The translations under genes and the position numbers were made by a program. The notes under the pieces are model-generated. The model had not been told where the DNA came from and did not search any database. It saw nothing but the letters and a program-made list of their open reading frames with translations. Shown piece after piece: positions 56,477 through 63,998 of a DNA stretch of 64,000 nt. Source of the DNA: Methylocystis bryophila (lineage in GTDB: Bacteria; Pseudomonadota; Alphaproteobacteria; Rhizobiales; Beijerinckiaceae); contig NZ_AP027149.1 in NCBI RefSeq assembly GCF_027925445.1, positions 2,740,501 to 2,804,500 on the forward strand, written 5' to 3'. Position 1 is the stretch's first letter; every line of letters begins with the position of its first letter.

Positions 56477-56588
56477 TAGAGTGCGATGCGACAAAGTGGA
56501 AACCGGTTTTTCGCATAAGTCGCGCTCTTAGCTTTTAGACTCGATCACGCTCCGTTCAGGCGGTTCCGCCCGAATGCAGCGTGATCTA
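56477..56588. repeat. Dispersed palindromic repeat (family A), copy
   Basis: CTAGAGTGCGATGCG, GTGGAAACCGGTTTTTCGCA, then CTTTTAGACTCGATCACGCT, TTCAGGCGGTTCCGCCCGAA and GCAGCGTGATCT. Block order as at 42025-42089, here with the full left part. It ends 19 bases before the VOC gene start. Confidence 0.7.
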
Positions 56589-56607
56589 TCGCGCACAGGT
56601 CACGTCC

Positions 56608-57414
56608 ATGAGTTCGGAGCACGGCAGTTTTGTTTGGTATGAGCTTGCGACGAGGGACATGGCCGAGGCCAAGGCGTTTTACGCTGAAGTCCTCGGCTGG
56701 ACCGCGCGGGAGGTCTCCCAGGCCGGCAGGCCCTATAGCCTGTTTGCCGCCGCCGACGCGCCGGTCGCGGGCTGTCTGCCGCTGCCCGAATTGGCCGGCG
56801 CCTCGCCGCATTGGTTGGGATATGTCGGCGTCGACGACGTCGGCGCCGCCGTCGCAACGACGAGGGAGCTCGGCGGCGCCGTTTATGTTCCGCCGACGGA
56901 AGTCCCAGGGTCCAGCCGCTTTTCAATCATCGCGGACCCGCAGGGGACGACGCTGGGGTTGATCGAGAGACTTCAACAGTCGCCGCAAGAGCTGGGCAAA
57001 GACCTGAGCCTACAGGGACGCGTGGGCTGGCACGAGCTGCTCGCCGCGGATTATGCGTCCGCCTTCGACTTCTACTCTGCGCTGCTCGGCTGGCGTAAGC
57101 GAGACAGGCTGGATGGCTACATGGGCGCTTATCAGAACTTCGCCGTGCGCGCGCAGACGATCGGCGGCATGTTCTCCAAGCCGCCGACCCTGGCGCACCC
57201 GTTTTGGCTCTATTATTTCAACGTCGCCGACATCGACGCCGCGGCGCGGCGCGTCGAAGCCGCTAGGGGCGCGATCTATTACGGCCCGATAGAGGCGCCG
57301 GGCGGCGCTTGCGTCCTGCATTGCGCGGACTCGCAGGGCGCAACTTTTGCGCTGCTCGAGCGGCGCGCGCTCAAGCCGGTTGGCTATTTCACGCCGCGGC
57401 CGAGCGCGAACTGA
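56608..57414 (+). CDS. VOC-family protein with two glyoxalase-like modules
   Basis: 268 residues with two VOC domains: module 1 begins GSFVWYELATRDMAEAKAFY and module 2 begins GRVGWHELLAADYASAFDFY. Both keep a His or Phe at the first metal position and Glu at the ends of the domains (GLIERL, ALLERR). The family includes glyoxalase, extradiol dioxygenase and antibiotic-resistance proteins of the CFP-30B/27 kDa antigen type. ATG 56608 is preferred over GTG 56581, which lies in the repeat. Its 3' end overlaps the 3' end of the SagB gene by 31 bases, tail to tail. A self-protection role towards the RiPP is conceivable but not shown. Confidence 0.85.
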   Translation: MSSEHGSFVWYELATRDMAEAKAFYAEVLGWTAREVSQAGRPYSLFAAADAPVAGCLPLPELAGASPHWLGYVGVDDVGAAVATTRELGGAVYVPPTEVPGSSRFSIIADPQGTTLGLIERLQQSPQELGKDLSLQGRVGWHELLAADYASAFDFYSALLGWRKRDRLDGYMGAYQNFAVRAQTIGGMFSKPPTLAHPFWLYYFNVADIDAAARRVEAARGAIYYGPIEAPGGACVLHCADSQGATFALLERRALKPVGYFTPRPSAN

Positions 57415-58799
57415 CCGACCGCGCCCTCGACGTGAAGGGCCAATCCCGTCAGGCGCGCGAAAAGGTCGATGTTCGATATGCCAATGGCGCAGCCGCCGAG
57501 CTGCATGTCCGTCGCCGTCAGGTAAAAATTCTGCGACAAGGCGCCGACGTCTTTCAAGATCAACGAATAGGCGATCGCACTATATTTCCAGGAGATTCGT
57601 CCGAACCGGGAGGCGACGACGATGAGGATCTGGGGAGCGACGGCGACGCCCATGGCCTGCGCCGCTTGCGCGAGCGAGGCTTCGAAATCGCTCTCTTGGG
57701 CAGGTAGGGCCGCCAGCGCGTGGGCGCCCGCGTCATAATGGTAAAAGCCGCGCTCGAGGCCCTCGCATCGGGCGACGCCGAGATAGAGCTCCAGCTCATA
57801 GGCGGCGCCCGCGGTCGGATAGGGCCTCGACGTATGGCCACCGTCGTCGGTGGAGGGATCGCTCCAGCGCGAGAGCACGCGCGCGCTGCGGTCGAGAAAG
57901 GTCGAAAGCTCCTGGAGCGTGATCGGATGGTCGTCGTCGAAGCTGCGCGCCGAGCGGCGCCGGCGCAGTAGCTCCGCGAAGCTCGATAGCGCCTGCGGCT
58001 CCGGCAGCTCGACTGTCTTGCCGCTCCAGCCCGGCCTCACGGCCGGCAAGGGCGCAATCGCGCCGGCATGCGGATAGGCGCCGCCGAGCGGATTGGCGTG
58101 GCGGCCCTCGGTGCTGCGGGCGTGAAATAACAGATCGTGAAAGTCCCAAAGCACCAATTGCTCGTCGCCTTCGCGCCGACGCAGCGCCGCGCCGTCCGCA
58201 ACCTCGGCCTTCATGAGCAGCTGGCTGTGCAGCAGCAGGCCGAGCAGCGTCGCGTCGAAAAAATGCTTGCTGCGGCGCAGCTCCTTGAGCGAATGCGGCG
58301 TGGCGAGCAGCGCCAATATGGCGGCAATGTTCGGATCGCGGAGCCGGAACAAGGCGTCGGCGCGCGGCGATTCCAAGACGAAGTCGGTTCCGCGCCGGCG
58401 CAGATAGGCGAATCGCGACAGAACGAGCCGATCCGAATCGTGAAGCGTCGCCGTTTGCGGCCAGTAATCCGCGACCTGCGGCTCGATCACGGCGAGCTCC
58501 TCCCCTGAGGACGCGGTGAGCCCGAATTCCAGCAGGCCGCGGGCCGCGAGGCGCGCCACCAGCAATTTCGAGACCTTTTCGCCGGCGGCGACCGTCGTGG
58601 CGGGGAGGCCTGCGCCGAGCTTCTTCATCCAGCTCGCGGCGTCTTCGCCGAAGACGCCGAGGCTCGCGGCATAGCCCTGCGCGTGGGCGACGATCTCGCC
58701 CGTGGCGTGCGCTTCGAGAGTGGCGCGGCCGTTCAGCCTCACGACCAGCGCGCTGGCGCTCCGCCGCGCTTTCTTGGGGTCGGACGCGCGCAAAGCCAT
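57384..58799 (-). CDS. SagB-type azoline dehydrogenase of the RiPP cluster
   Basis: 471 residues. The C-terminal 210 residues are the FMN-dependent SagB/nitroreductase domain: RRRRSARSFDDD, SRPYPTAGAAYELELYLGV and ILKDVGALSQNFYLTATDMQ with LGGCAIG. In TOMM pathways this enzyme oxidises azolines, formed from Cys or Ser by the cyclodehydratase, to aromatic azoles. The N-terminal 250 residues (LVVRLNGRATLEAHATGEIV, then a winged-helix-like part) resemble the accessory half found in long SagB-type proteins. It starts 7 bases after the cyclodehydratase stop, with GAGCGCGGA just before ATG, so it is translated with it. The conserved Lys/Tyr pair of the active site was not assigned. Confidence 0.85.
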   Translation of the reverse strand: MALRASDPKKARRSASALVVRLNGRATLEAHATGEIVAHAQGYAASLGVFGEDAASWMKKLGAGLPATTVAAGEKVSKLLVARLAARGLLEFGLTASSGEELAVIEPQVADYWPQTATLHDSDRLVLSRFAYLRRRGTDFVLESPRADALFRLRDPNIAAILALLATPHSLKELRRSKHFFDATLLGLLLHSQLLMKAEVADGAALRRREGDEQLVLWDFHDLLFHARSTEGRHANPLGGAYPHAGAIAPLPAVRPGWSGKTVELPEPQALSSFAELLRRRRSARSFDDDHPITLQELSTFLDRSARVLSRWSDPSTDDGGHTSRPYPTAGAAYELELYLGVARCEGLERGFYHYDAGAHALAALPAQESDFEASLAQAAQAMGVAVAPQILIVVASRFGRISWKYSAIAYSLILKDVGALSQNFYLTATDMQLGGCAIGISNIDLFARLTGLALHVEGAVGQFALGRGVK

Positions 58800-58806
58800 T
58801 CCGCGC

Positions 58807-61056
58807 TCAGCTATGCGGATGGATGGGATTGAGCTCGGCTTCCTCGCGCGGCGACTGGAGCCATCCGGACCTCACCGGAACGTCATAAAGACGTCCAGGG
58901 CCGAAACGGCGGTAGAAATGCCGCAAGCCCGGCGCGACGACTCGCACGACGGGAACGCCGATATCCGGTCGGGTCTGGTCGAGCACGAGGAAATCATGGC
59001 CAGCCTGCTTGGAGAGCGCGACACAGGCCGCGACTTGCTCATGCGTGTGTAGCGCGCCGAACTTCACGTCGAGATCCGGCTGCGCGGGCCGGTCTCCGCT
59101 CGGCGTCAGATAGGGGTAGTCCTGCATTCGCAACGGCGTCACGCCATCTAGGCTCGACTTGTCGCCGGTTCCGCCGCCCATGAGCCCGAGCGAGAGGAAT
59201 TGGTTGAGCTCGGTCAGCGCCCGCAGCAGCGCGATGCGCGCGTCGAAATGCGCGCCGGAGCCAAACTCGACGTTCTCCCGCCCGTCCTTCATCCAGTGCG
59301 TGATCGCGACATAGGTCGGGATGCCGAGGTCGCTCGTGATGTCGAGCACCCACAGCTTTCGTCCCCTATCGGCGAGCTCCTTGCTGAACTCCCGAACATA
59401 GGTATCCTCGAACCGGCTCAAGTCGAGCTCGGGTCGCTGCAGACGATTATACCACCAGATCGCATAAGCGTCGCGCTCGACGAGCTCCAAGAACCCTTGC
59501 ACGATCGCCTCCGCGACCGTGTTGCCGGCCGCGCAGCCGTTGGAATCTGCGCCGAAGGCGGCAGGGCCGCGATAGAAAAAATAGAGAAGGCTCGTCGGCA
59601 GGTGCTTGAAGCGCTCGTCGCGCAAGGACCAGACCGGAGACCAGTCGATCTTCGCCGTCTCGTCGAAGAATTCGGGGTTCGCATCGACGTCGTCCTGCGC
59701 GCCCGGCTCGGCGGCGCGCCGCAATTGAGCCTGGGAATACAGCAGCACGTCGTTCGGCGCGATGGCGTCGCCAGGCGCGAAATCCACAAAGCGGCGCTTC
59801 GCCCTGATCTCGTCGCCCTGAAAAATGCCGGAATAGCGCTCGATCGCCTCCATGAGCGCGCTGGCTTCGCCCTGTTCTGCCGTGCTGCCCTTGCCGAAGC
59901 TGCCGCTCTGCATGCCGTTGCGCAGCTCGCCGACCGTCTCGGCCAACCCGCTGAAATTGTGCTGGGCGTAAAAATTGGTGTTGAGAGGCAGGTCGGCCTC
60001 GATGCGTTCCAGCTTCGAAACCACGCCGGTCAACGGACTCACATGCTTGCGAAAGCGCGCGACGGTCGCCGAGGGCGAGACGCTGCGGTAGCCGCCGCTC
60101 GTCATCACCAAAGGGTCGTTCCCGCCGAATTCGATCGGCGCTGGCGATCGTCGCGGATCGCGAAGCTTCTTCGCGCCACAGGCCGGGCATTGCGGACGGC
60201 GGCCGACATAGTGCTTCACGATGTCCGAGCCGAGCAGGTCGAGACTCACGATGTGATCGCTCAACGTCGTCTTGAAATCGGTGGCGATCGCTTTCGCGAG
60301 CTCGATGGCGGCGAGGTCGACGCCGCTGCGGCCGAGCGGGTTTCGCGCCAGCGGCGACAAGACCAGGCGACGGGCCCCCTTGCGATCGAGCAGATCGCGT
60401 ACCTCGCGGTTTCGCCGCATGCGATCGGCGAGGCACATCCAGCATGCGCCCTCTCCGGGCCGAAACACCGGCCCGACGAGCGGAAAGACGCCCGAGGGCT
60501 GAAGCAGCGTCCAGGTCGTCTTCTCGGCTAGAAATTCCTCGTTCAGCGCCTCCAGGCGCGGGTCCAGATAGTCGTTGACCAGCACGAGCGTGAGAGCGGG
60601 CTTGCGCTTGGCGATGCGAACGCCAAGTTCTTCAAGGGAGTCCTCGAGCTCCGCAGCGCCTTTCACGTCGAGCGAGCGGAGGCGCACGCCGCAGCTTTTG
60701 AGGTTATTTGCCGCGGTCTCCGGCGAAAAGCCGAGGCTCGTCCAATAGGCGGCGGTGAGCCCGTCCGACCCGCCGGAGGGCAGGATGTAGCGCCGCTCCA
60801 GCATCCGTTTGAAGGCGGCGGAAACTCTCTCAGGGGGATAAGATTTCTCCAGCTCGCGTGCGAGCTTCTGAAAGCTTTTCCCGCCCTTGGCGATCGCAGT
60901 AGCGATCACGCCGTAGATTTCTCCGTGGAGTAGAAACTTCCGATCTTCGGAATAGAGGCAAACGAGATCGGGCTGCAAAAGATAGACGCTGAAATTGGGC
61001 GCAAACTGCGGGACCTCGCGGCCAAGGCGCGAGAGCAAGTCTTCATTATCACTCAT
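58807..61056 (-). CDS. Fused TOMM cyclodehydratase (RRE / E1-like C domain plus YcaO D domain)
   Basis: 749 residues. Residues about 8-95 form the peptide-recognition (RRE) winged helix, followed by the E1-ubiquitin-activating-like domain with the structural zinc site C205-x2-C208 (CWMC) and C290-x2-C293 (CPAC). From about 365 comes the ATP-dependent YcaO domain: GKGSTAEQGEASALMEAIER and NTVAEAIVQGFLELVERD, whose Glu residues bind Mg-ATP. The enzyme binds the leader of the precursor and converts Cys (and Ser/Thr) of the core to thiazolines and oxazolines. The C-terminus ends NPIHPHS rather than the full PxPxP common in azoline-forming YcaO proteins. ATG 61056 is chosen; an upstream in-frame start would run through the terminator hairpin. 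Confidence 0.92.
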   Translation of the reverse strand: MSDNEDLLSRLGREVPQFAPNFSVYLLQPDLVCLYSEDRKFLLHGEIYGVIATAIAKGGKSFQKLARELEKSYPPERVSAAFKRMLERRYILPSGGSDGLTAAYWTSLGFSPETAANNLKSCGVRLRSLDVKGAAELEDSLEELGVRIAKRKPALTLVLVNDYLDPRLEALNEEFLAEKTTWTLLQPSGVFPLVGPVFRPGEGACWMCLADRMRRNREVRDLLDRKGARRLVLSPLARNPLGRSGVDLAAIELAKAIATDFKTTLSDHIVSLDLLGSDIVKHYVGRRPQCPACGAKKLRDPRRSPAPIEFGGNDPLVMTSGGYRSVSPSATVARFRKHVSPLTGVVSKLERIEADLPLNTNFYAQHNFSGLAETVGELRNGMQSGSFGKGSTAEQGEASALMEAIERYSGIFQGDEIRAKRRFVDFAPGDAIAPNDVLLYSQAQLRRAAEPGAQDDVDANPEFFDETAKIDWSPVWSLRDERFKHLPTSLLYFFYRGPAAFGADSNGCAAGNTVAEAIVQGFLELVERDAYAIWWYNRLQRPELDLSRFEDTYVREFSKELADRGRKLWVLDITSDLGIPTYVAITHWMKDGRENVEFGSGAHFDARIALLRALTELNQFLSLGLMGGGTGDKSSLDGVTPLRMQDYPYLTPSGDRPAQPDLDVKFGALHTHEQVAACVALSKQAGHDFLVLDQTRPDIGVPVVRVVAPGLRHFYRRFGPGRLYDVPVRSGWLQSPREEAELNPIHPHS

Positions 61057-61076
61057 GGAGTCGATTCCGGATGCGC

Positions 61077-61113
61077 AAAAATCAAGCCGCGCCTGTCTTC
61101 CAAGGCGCGGCTT
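61077..61113 (-). terminator. Intrinsic terminator/attenuator between RiPP precursor and cyclodehydratase genes
   Basis: On the minus strand: AAGCCGCGCC, 10-base loop, GGCGCGGCTT, then GATTTTTGCG. The stem is a perfect 10 bp (61104-61113 with 61084-61093) and the T-run lies at 61081-61077. Placed 34 bases after the precursor stop and 20 bases before the cyclodehydratase start, it should end most transcripts after the precursor gene. Confidence 0.85.
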
Positions 61114-61147
61114 CGAGCCCTTCATTTAAGCTATATTGGCCTGCCGT

Positions 61148-61576
61148 TCAGCAAAGGGCGCATCCGCCCCACGACAGGCAGCAGCCGCCGGCGCAACCGG
61201 ACCAGCAGCCGCCCCATCCGCAGCCGCGGCATCCGCCACCACAGCCTCGGCAACCGCGGCAGCCTCGTCCGCCACAGCCTCGGCAACCGCCACAGCCGTG
61301 TCCGCAGCCGCAACCGCGGGCGAGCTGCACGTTATTGGAGCCCAGCGACTTCACCGAGTCTTGGTCGAAAAGATGAAAAGTCGCCAGCGTGACGCCGGAG
61401 ATTTCCTCATCCCCGAGCATCAGGCTCATGTCGTCGCCCTGCGACGAGAAGTCCAGCATGGGCATGCCCGCCGCTGCGCCGCCAGCGGCGCCGGCCAAAG
61501 ACACGCCCGCAATACCTAGCACAGAGGCAGCCTTATTCAGACGCCCCCCCTTTGTACTCCGTTTCGCCCGCGCCAT
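61148..61576 (-). CDS. TOMM/LAP precursor peptide, Cys-Gly-rich core
   Basis: 142 residues. The leader (about 1-87) has a basic start (MARAKRSTKGGRLNKAAS), an Ala/Gly-rich helix, and an acidic part (GDDMSLMLGDEEISGVTLAT then FHLFDQDS), suited for binding the RRE of the cyclodehydratase. The core (88-142) has 16 Cys spaced by one to six residues, mostly as G-C-G, R-G-C and G-G-C units, with Trp only near the end, two Ser and no Thr. Cys are at 89, 91, 95, 98, 101, 106, 109, 112, 116, 119, 124, 128, 132, 133, 139 and 142. The ribosome site GGAGAGGGAGA precedes ATG. A metal-binding Cys-rich peptide is the alternative, but the adjacent enzymes argue for a thiazole-containing product. Confidence 0.88.
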   Translation of the reverse strand: MARAKRSTKGGRLNKAASVLGIAGVSLAGAAGGAAAGMPMLDFSSQGDDMSLMLGDEEISGVTLATFHLFDQDSVKSLGSNNVQLARGCGCGHGCGGCRGCGGRGCRGCRGCGGGCRGCGWGGCWSGCAGGCCLSWGGCALC

Positions 61577-61608
61577 TGAAAGTCTCCCTCTCCGACCCGT
61601 CCCCGATC

Positions 61609-61650
61609 TCCCAGATTGGGATTATCTCGCGCGATCGCTTCGTACGTCAA
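61609..61650 (-). promoter_or_regulatory. Sigma70-like promoter of the RiPP cluster with overlapping palindrome
   Basis: On the minus strand: TTGACG (61650-61645), 18-base spacer, GATAAT (61626-61621), predicting a start near 61614 and a leader of about 38 bases before the precursor ATG. The palindrome TCCCA-GAT-TGGGA (61609-61621) touches the -10 box and start point, a good place for a repressor. Confidence 0.7.
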
Positions 61651-61755
61651 CCTTCGACGCGACTCAATGAGCGCTGAGGAAGGGGGCGACTAGGTCGCCG
61701 CCTTCTTTTAGAAATTTAGCGACGCCGATATGACGGTGCTTTGGAGAGAGGGGCT

Positions 61756-62295
61756 CTATAGGGCGTGCAGCGCATAGCGAAGCCAGATTTCCCAAAGCGC
61801 AAGTGAACTTAAGGCGAAGCTCGCGAAGCGCGCCAAGAGATGATTGGAGCCGATATAGATCGCCGCATGAACCGCGCGCAGCGCGACGAAGATCCAGGCT
61901 AGCGTTACTTGCACGCTGTCGGCCCAGGCGGTGACGATCATCAGAATCGAGATCACGTAGAGAAGAATCGGCGCCTGCATCAGATTGTCATAGGTCCGCG
62001 CCGGCCGCTCGATCCACTCGGGCGGCGGCTCGCTTCGAAAGTCCTGATAATAGCGGGCCGAGGCGCGGCGCGTCAGAACGGCCCAATTGCGCATCATCGG
62101 CAGCACAAGCCAAACCACCACCGTCAGCGCGAACATTGCGAGCATCGGCTTCAGCAGCGCGCGCGGATCGACGGCGGCCGTCGGCCCGAAGGCGAGCGCT
62201 GTGAGCGCGAGGCCTCCCGCTGCGAGGAAACCATAGGTCAGCCCCAGGGAGATTCCCCGTGGGCTCGTCGCGGGCGATCTCGTCGTGGCGGTCAT
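61756..62295 (-). CDS. MAPEG-family membrane protein
   Basis: 179 residues, four transmembrane helices. The MAPEG signature is in the second half: RTYDNLMQAPILLYVISILM followed by LAWIFVALRAVHAAIYIGSN, where the N and R residues of the glutathione-binding type are present. Bacterial MAPEG proteins conjugate or reduce with glutathione, or have unknown roles in membrane stress. ATG 62295 follows an excellent ribosome site (GGGAGGAAACGAG). It is divergent from the HxlR regulator, with a long inverted repeat between, and its stop lies about 105 bases from the RiPP promoter. Confidence 0.85.
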   Translation of the reverse strand: MTATTRSPATSPRGISLGLTYGFLAAGGLALTALAFGPTAAVDPRALLKPMLAMFALTVVVWLVLPMMRNWAVLTRRASARYYQDFRSEPPPEWIERPARTYDNLMQAPILLYVISILMIVTAWADSVQVTLAWIFVALRAVHAAIYIGSNHLLARFASFALSSLALWEIWLRYALHAL

Positions 62296-62313
62296 CTCGT
62301 TTCCTCCCAGCTC

Positions 62314-62368
62314 TTTCGCTTGCAATTTGCAATTGATAGGAGAACTCGCTGGCCTATTGCAAGCGAAA
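62314..62368. promoter_or_regulatory. Candidate HxlR operator: perfect 13-bp inverted repeat
   Basis: TTTCGCTTGCAAT (62314-62326) and ATTGCAAGCGAAA (62356-62368) are exact reverse complements in the 89-base space between the MAPEG and HxlR genes. A further TTGCAAT lies inside. Autoregulation and control of the MAPEG gene by the HxlR protein are inferred. Confidence 0.6.
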
Positions 62369-62384
62369 TTCTTATTCTCTCGAG

Positions 62385-62867
62385 ATGAGCAAGGTTTTTG
62401 AGGGTGCGAGCGCGCCTCCTTGTCCCCTGCGGCGATTCGTGGAGCTCTTCGGCGACCGTTGGACGCTGCTGATCCTGCGCGACCTGATGTTCGGCGAGAA
62501 AAGCGAGTTCGGGGAATTTCTCTCGGCGCGCGAGGGCATCGCGACCAATATGCTGGCGGATCGCCTGCGCCGGCTCGAGCGGCGCGGGATCGTCACGCGC
62601 AGCCCACATCCGACCGACGCGCGAAAACGAGTCTATCGTCTCTCCAGAAAGGGCGTCGAGCTCGCGCCGGTCCTCATCGAGGCGGCGCTATGGGTCGAAA
62701 AGCACGAGGGCGTGGAGATCCCGGCGGCGCTGCGTCTCGACCTGAAACAAGACCGAGCCACGCTGATGGCCGAGTTGCGCTCGCGCGCCTTAGGGGCCGA
62801 ACCCAAAACGGCTCCGGCGGGTTGCGTGGGCGCCCGAGACCCGTCTAATGAGACGGGAAAGAATTGA
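62385..62867 (+). CDS. HxlR-family winged-helix regulator
   Basis: 160 residues. The HxlR/DUF24 core is clear: CPLRRFVELFGDRWTLLILR with the conserved N-terminal Cys, then FLSAREGIATNMLADRLRRL and GIVTRSPHPTDARKRVYRLS for the wing. The Cys suggests redox or aldehyde sensing. The C-terminal tail is longer than usual and carries another Cys. It is divergent from the MAPEG gene and lies 30 bases before pyrH on the same strand, so some read-through into pyrH is possible. Confidence 0.9.
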   Translation: MSKVFEGASAPPCPLRRFVELFGDRWTLLILRDLMFGEKSEFGEFLSAREGIATNMLADRLRRLERRGIVTRSPHPTDARKRVYRLSRKGVELAPVLIEAALWVEKHEGVEIPAALRLDLKQDRATLMAELRSRALGAEPKTAPAGCVGARDPSNETGKN

Positions 62868-62897
62868 CTGCGCTTTCGACAGAACGGGAGATCATTG

Positions 62898-63626
62898 ATG
62901 CCTGAGGCGACGACGCCGAAAAGATTCAAGCGCGTCGTCGTCAAGCTTTCGGGGGAGGCGTTGACGGGGCCTGGGACACACGGGCTCGACGGCGCGACGC
63001 TCGCGCGCATAGCCAAGGATCTAGCGGCTTCGGCGGGCGAGGGGACCGAGATCGCGGTGGTCGTCGGCGGCGGCAATTTCTTCCGAGGCGTGCAGGGGGC
63101 CGGCAAGGGGCTTGAACGCGCGCGGGCCGATGCGATCGGCATGCTCGCGACTGTGATGAACGGTCTCGCGCTCGAGCAAGCCATTGAGGCCGAGGGACGT
63201 CCGGCGCGTGCGCTCTCGGCGATCGCCATGCCAACGCTCTGCGAGACTTATATGCGCGCTTCTGCGCTGCGGCATCTTTCCGAAGGTCGTGTGGTCATTT
63301 GCTCGGGCGGCACGGGCAACCCCTTCTTCACCACCGACACCGGGGCTGCGTTGCGCGCCGCCGAGCTCGAAGCCGACGCGATCCTCAAGGCCACGCAGGT
63401 CGACGGCGTTTACACGGCCGATCCCAAGCGCGACCCCGACGCCAAGCGCTACGACCGGCTGACGCATGACGAGGCGATCGTCAAGAATCTCGGCGTGATG
63501 GACACAGCCGCTTTCGCGCTGGCGAGAGAGAATCGAATACCGATCTTCGTATTCTCGATCGCGGAGGAGGGGGCCATTGCCGCCGCGTTGCGTGGCGAAG
63601 GGCGCGGGACCCTCGTTGTCCCCTAA
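62898..63626 (+). CDS. pyrH: Uridylate kinase
   Basis: Phosphorylates UMP to UDP, hexameric in bacteria. Motifs: RVVVKLSGEALTG at the N-terminus, VVGGGNFFRG, GMLATVMNGLALE, and GTGNPFFTTDTGAALRAAEL with the ATP/UMP contacts. At 242 residues it is of normal length. TTG 62895 is in frame, but ATG 62898 is preferred, with GGGAGATCATTG upstream. Usually it lies between tsf and frr; here it is alone, with a regulator upstream and a convergent unknown gene downstream. Confidence 0.96.
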   Translation: MPEATTPKRFKRVVVKLSGEALTGPGTHGLDGATLARIAKDLAASAGEGTEIAVVVGGGNFFRGVQGAGKGLERARADAIGMLATVMNGLALEQAIEAEGRPARALSAIAMPTLCETYMRASALRHLSEGRVVICSGGTGNPFFTTDTGAALRAAELEADAILKATQVDGVYTADPKRDPDAKRYDRLTHDEAIVKNLGVMDTAAFALARENRIPIFVFSIAEEGAIAAALRGEGRGTLVVP

Positions 63627-63677
63627 AGGCCTGCTCCCTCTTGCGGCGCCTTCAACCTATGGACCTCCGAGGCTCTT

Positions 63678-63998
63678 TCACCTGATTTCCTCTGGCGGCT
63701 GCCAGACGAGGTCAGAGGAAGCCTTCTTCGCGTTCGCGTTCCTCGCGCCCAATCCGTTCCTATGGTCGGCGACCGCTTTCTCAGCAATTCGCCAATCTTC
63801 GGAGTTCCAACGCATCGACTCATTTTGCGTCGAATTCGACGCCAGGGAAGGCAGCATCGCCTTGATCTGATTCTTTAATCGTTGGCTGGTCGATTCTTCC
63901 GCCGCCCGCGTCGGTTCGACGTTCGGAGACTGAGCCGGCGCCTGTTGCGCGATTGGGGGATTTTCGTGCGAAAGGCTTGCAACACGGCGAACCGTAGC
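63678..63998 (-). CDS. Hypothetical protein, C-terminal part (5' end beyond the window)
   Basis: A minus-strand frame is open from the window edge to a TGA at 63680-63678, 106 codons. It reads ATVRRVASLSHENPPIAQQA, a Pro/Glu/Thr-rich part, then SQRLKNQIKAMLPSLASNST, RWNSEDWRIAEKAVADHRNG and ends LVWQPPEEIR. The codon use and the amphipathic stretch look like a true protein end. No family recognised. It converges on pyrH, taking the place where frr would normally lie. Confidence 0.55.
   Translation of the reverse strand, partial: ATVRRVASLSHENPPIAQQAPAQSPNVEPTRAAEESTSQRLKNQIKAMLPSLASNSTQNESMRWNSEDWRIAEKAVADHRNGLGARNANAKKASSDLVWQPPEEIR

Noticed and set aside
61148..61411. Metallothionein-like or structural Gly/Cys-rich protein as explanation of the Cys-rich core
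   Set aside because: Possible in composition, but the leader layout and the directly adjacent cyclodehydratase and SagB-type dehydrogenase make a RiPP precursor more likely.
61136..61519. Ala/Ser/Thr-rich frame antisense to the RiPP precursor
   Set aside because: Arises from the repetitive GC-rich core; the minus-strand frame has ribosome site, promoter, leader and adjacent enzymes.
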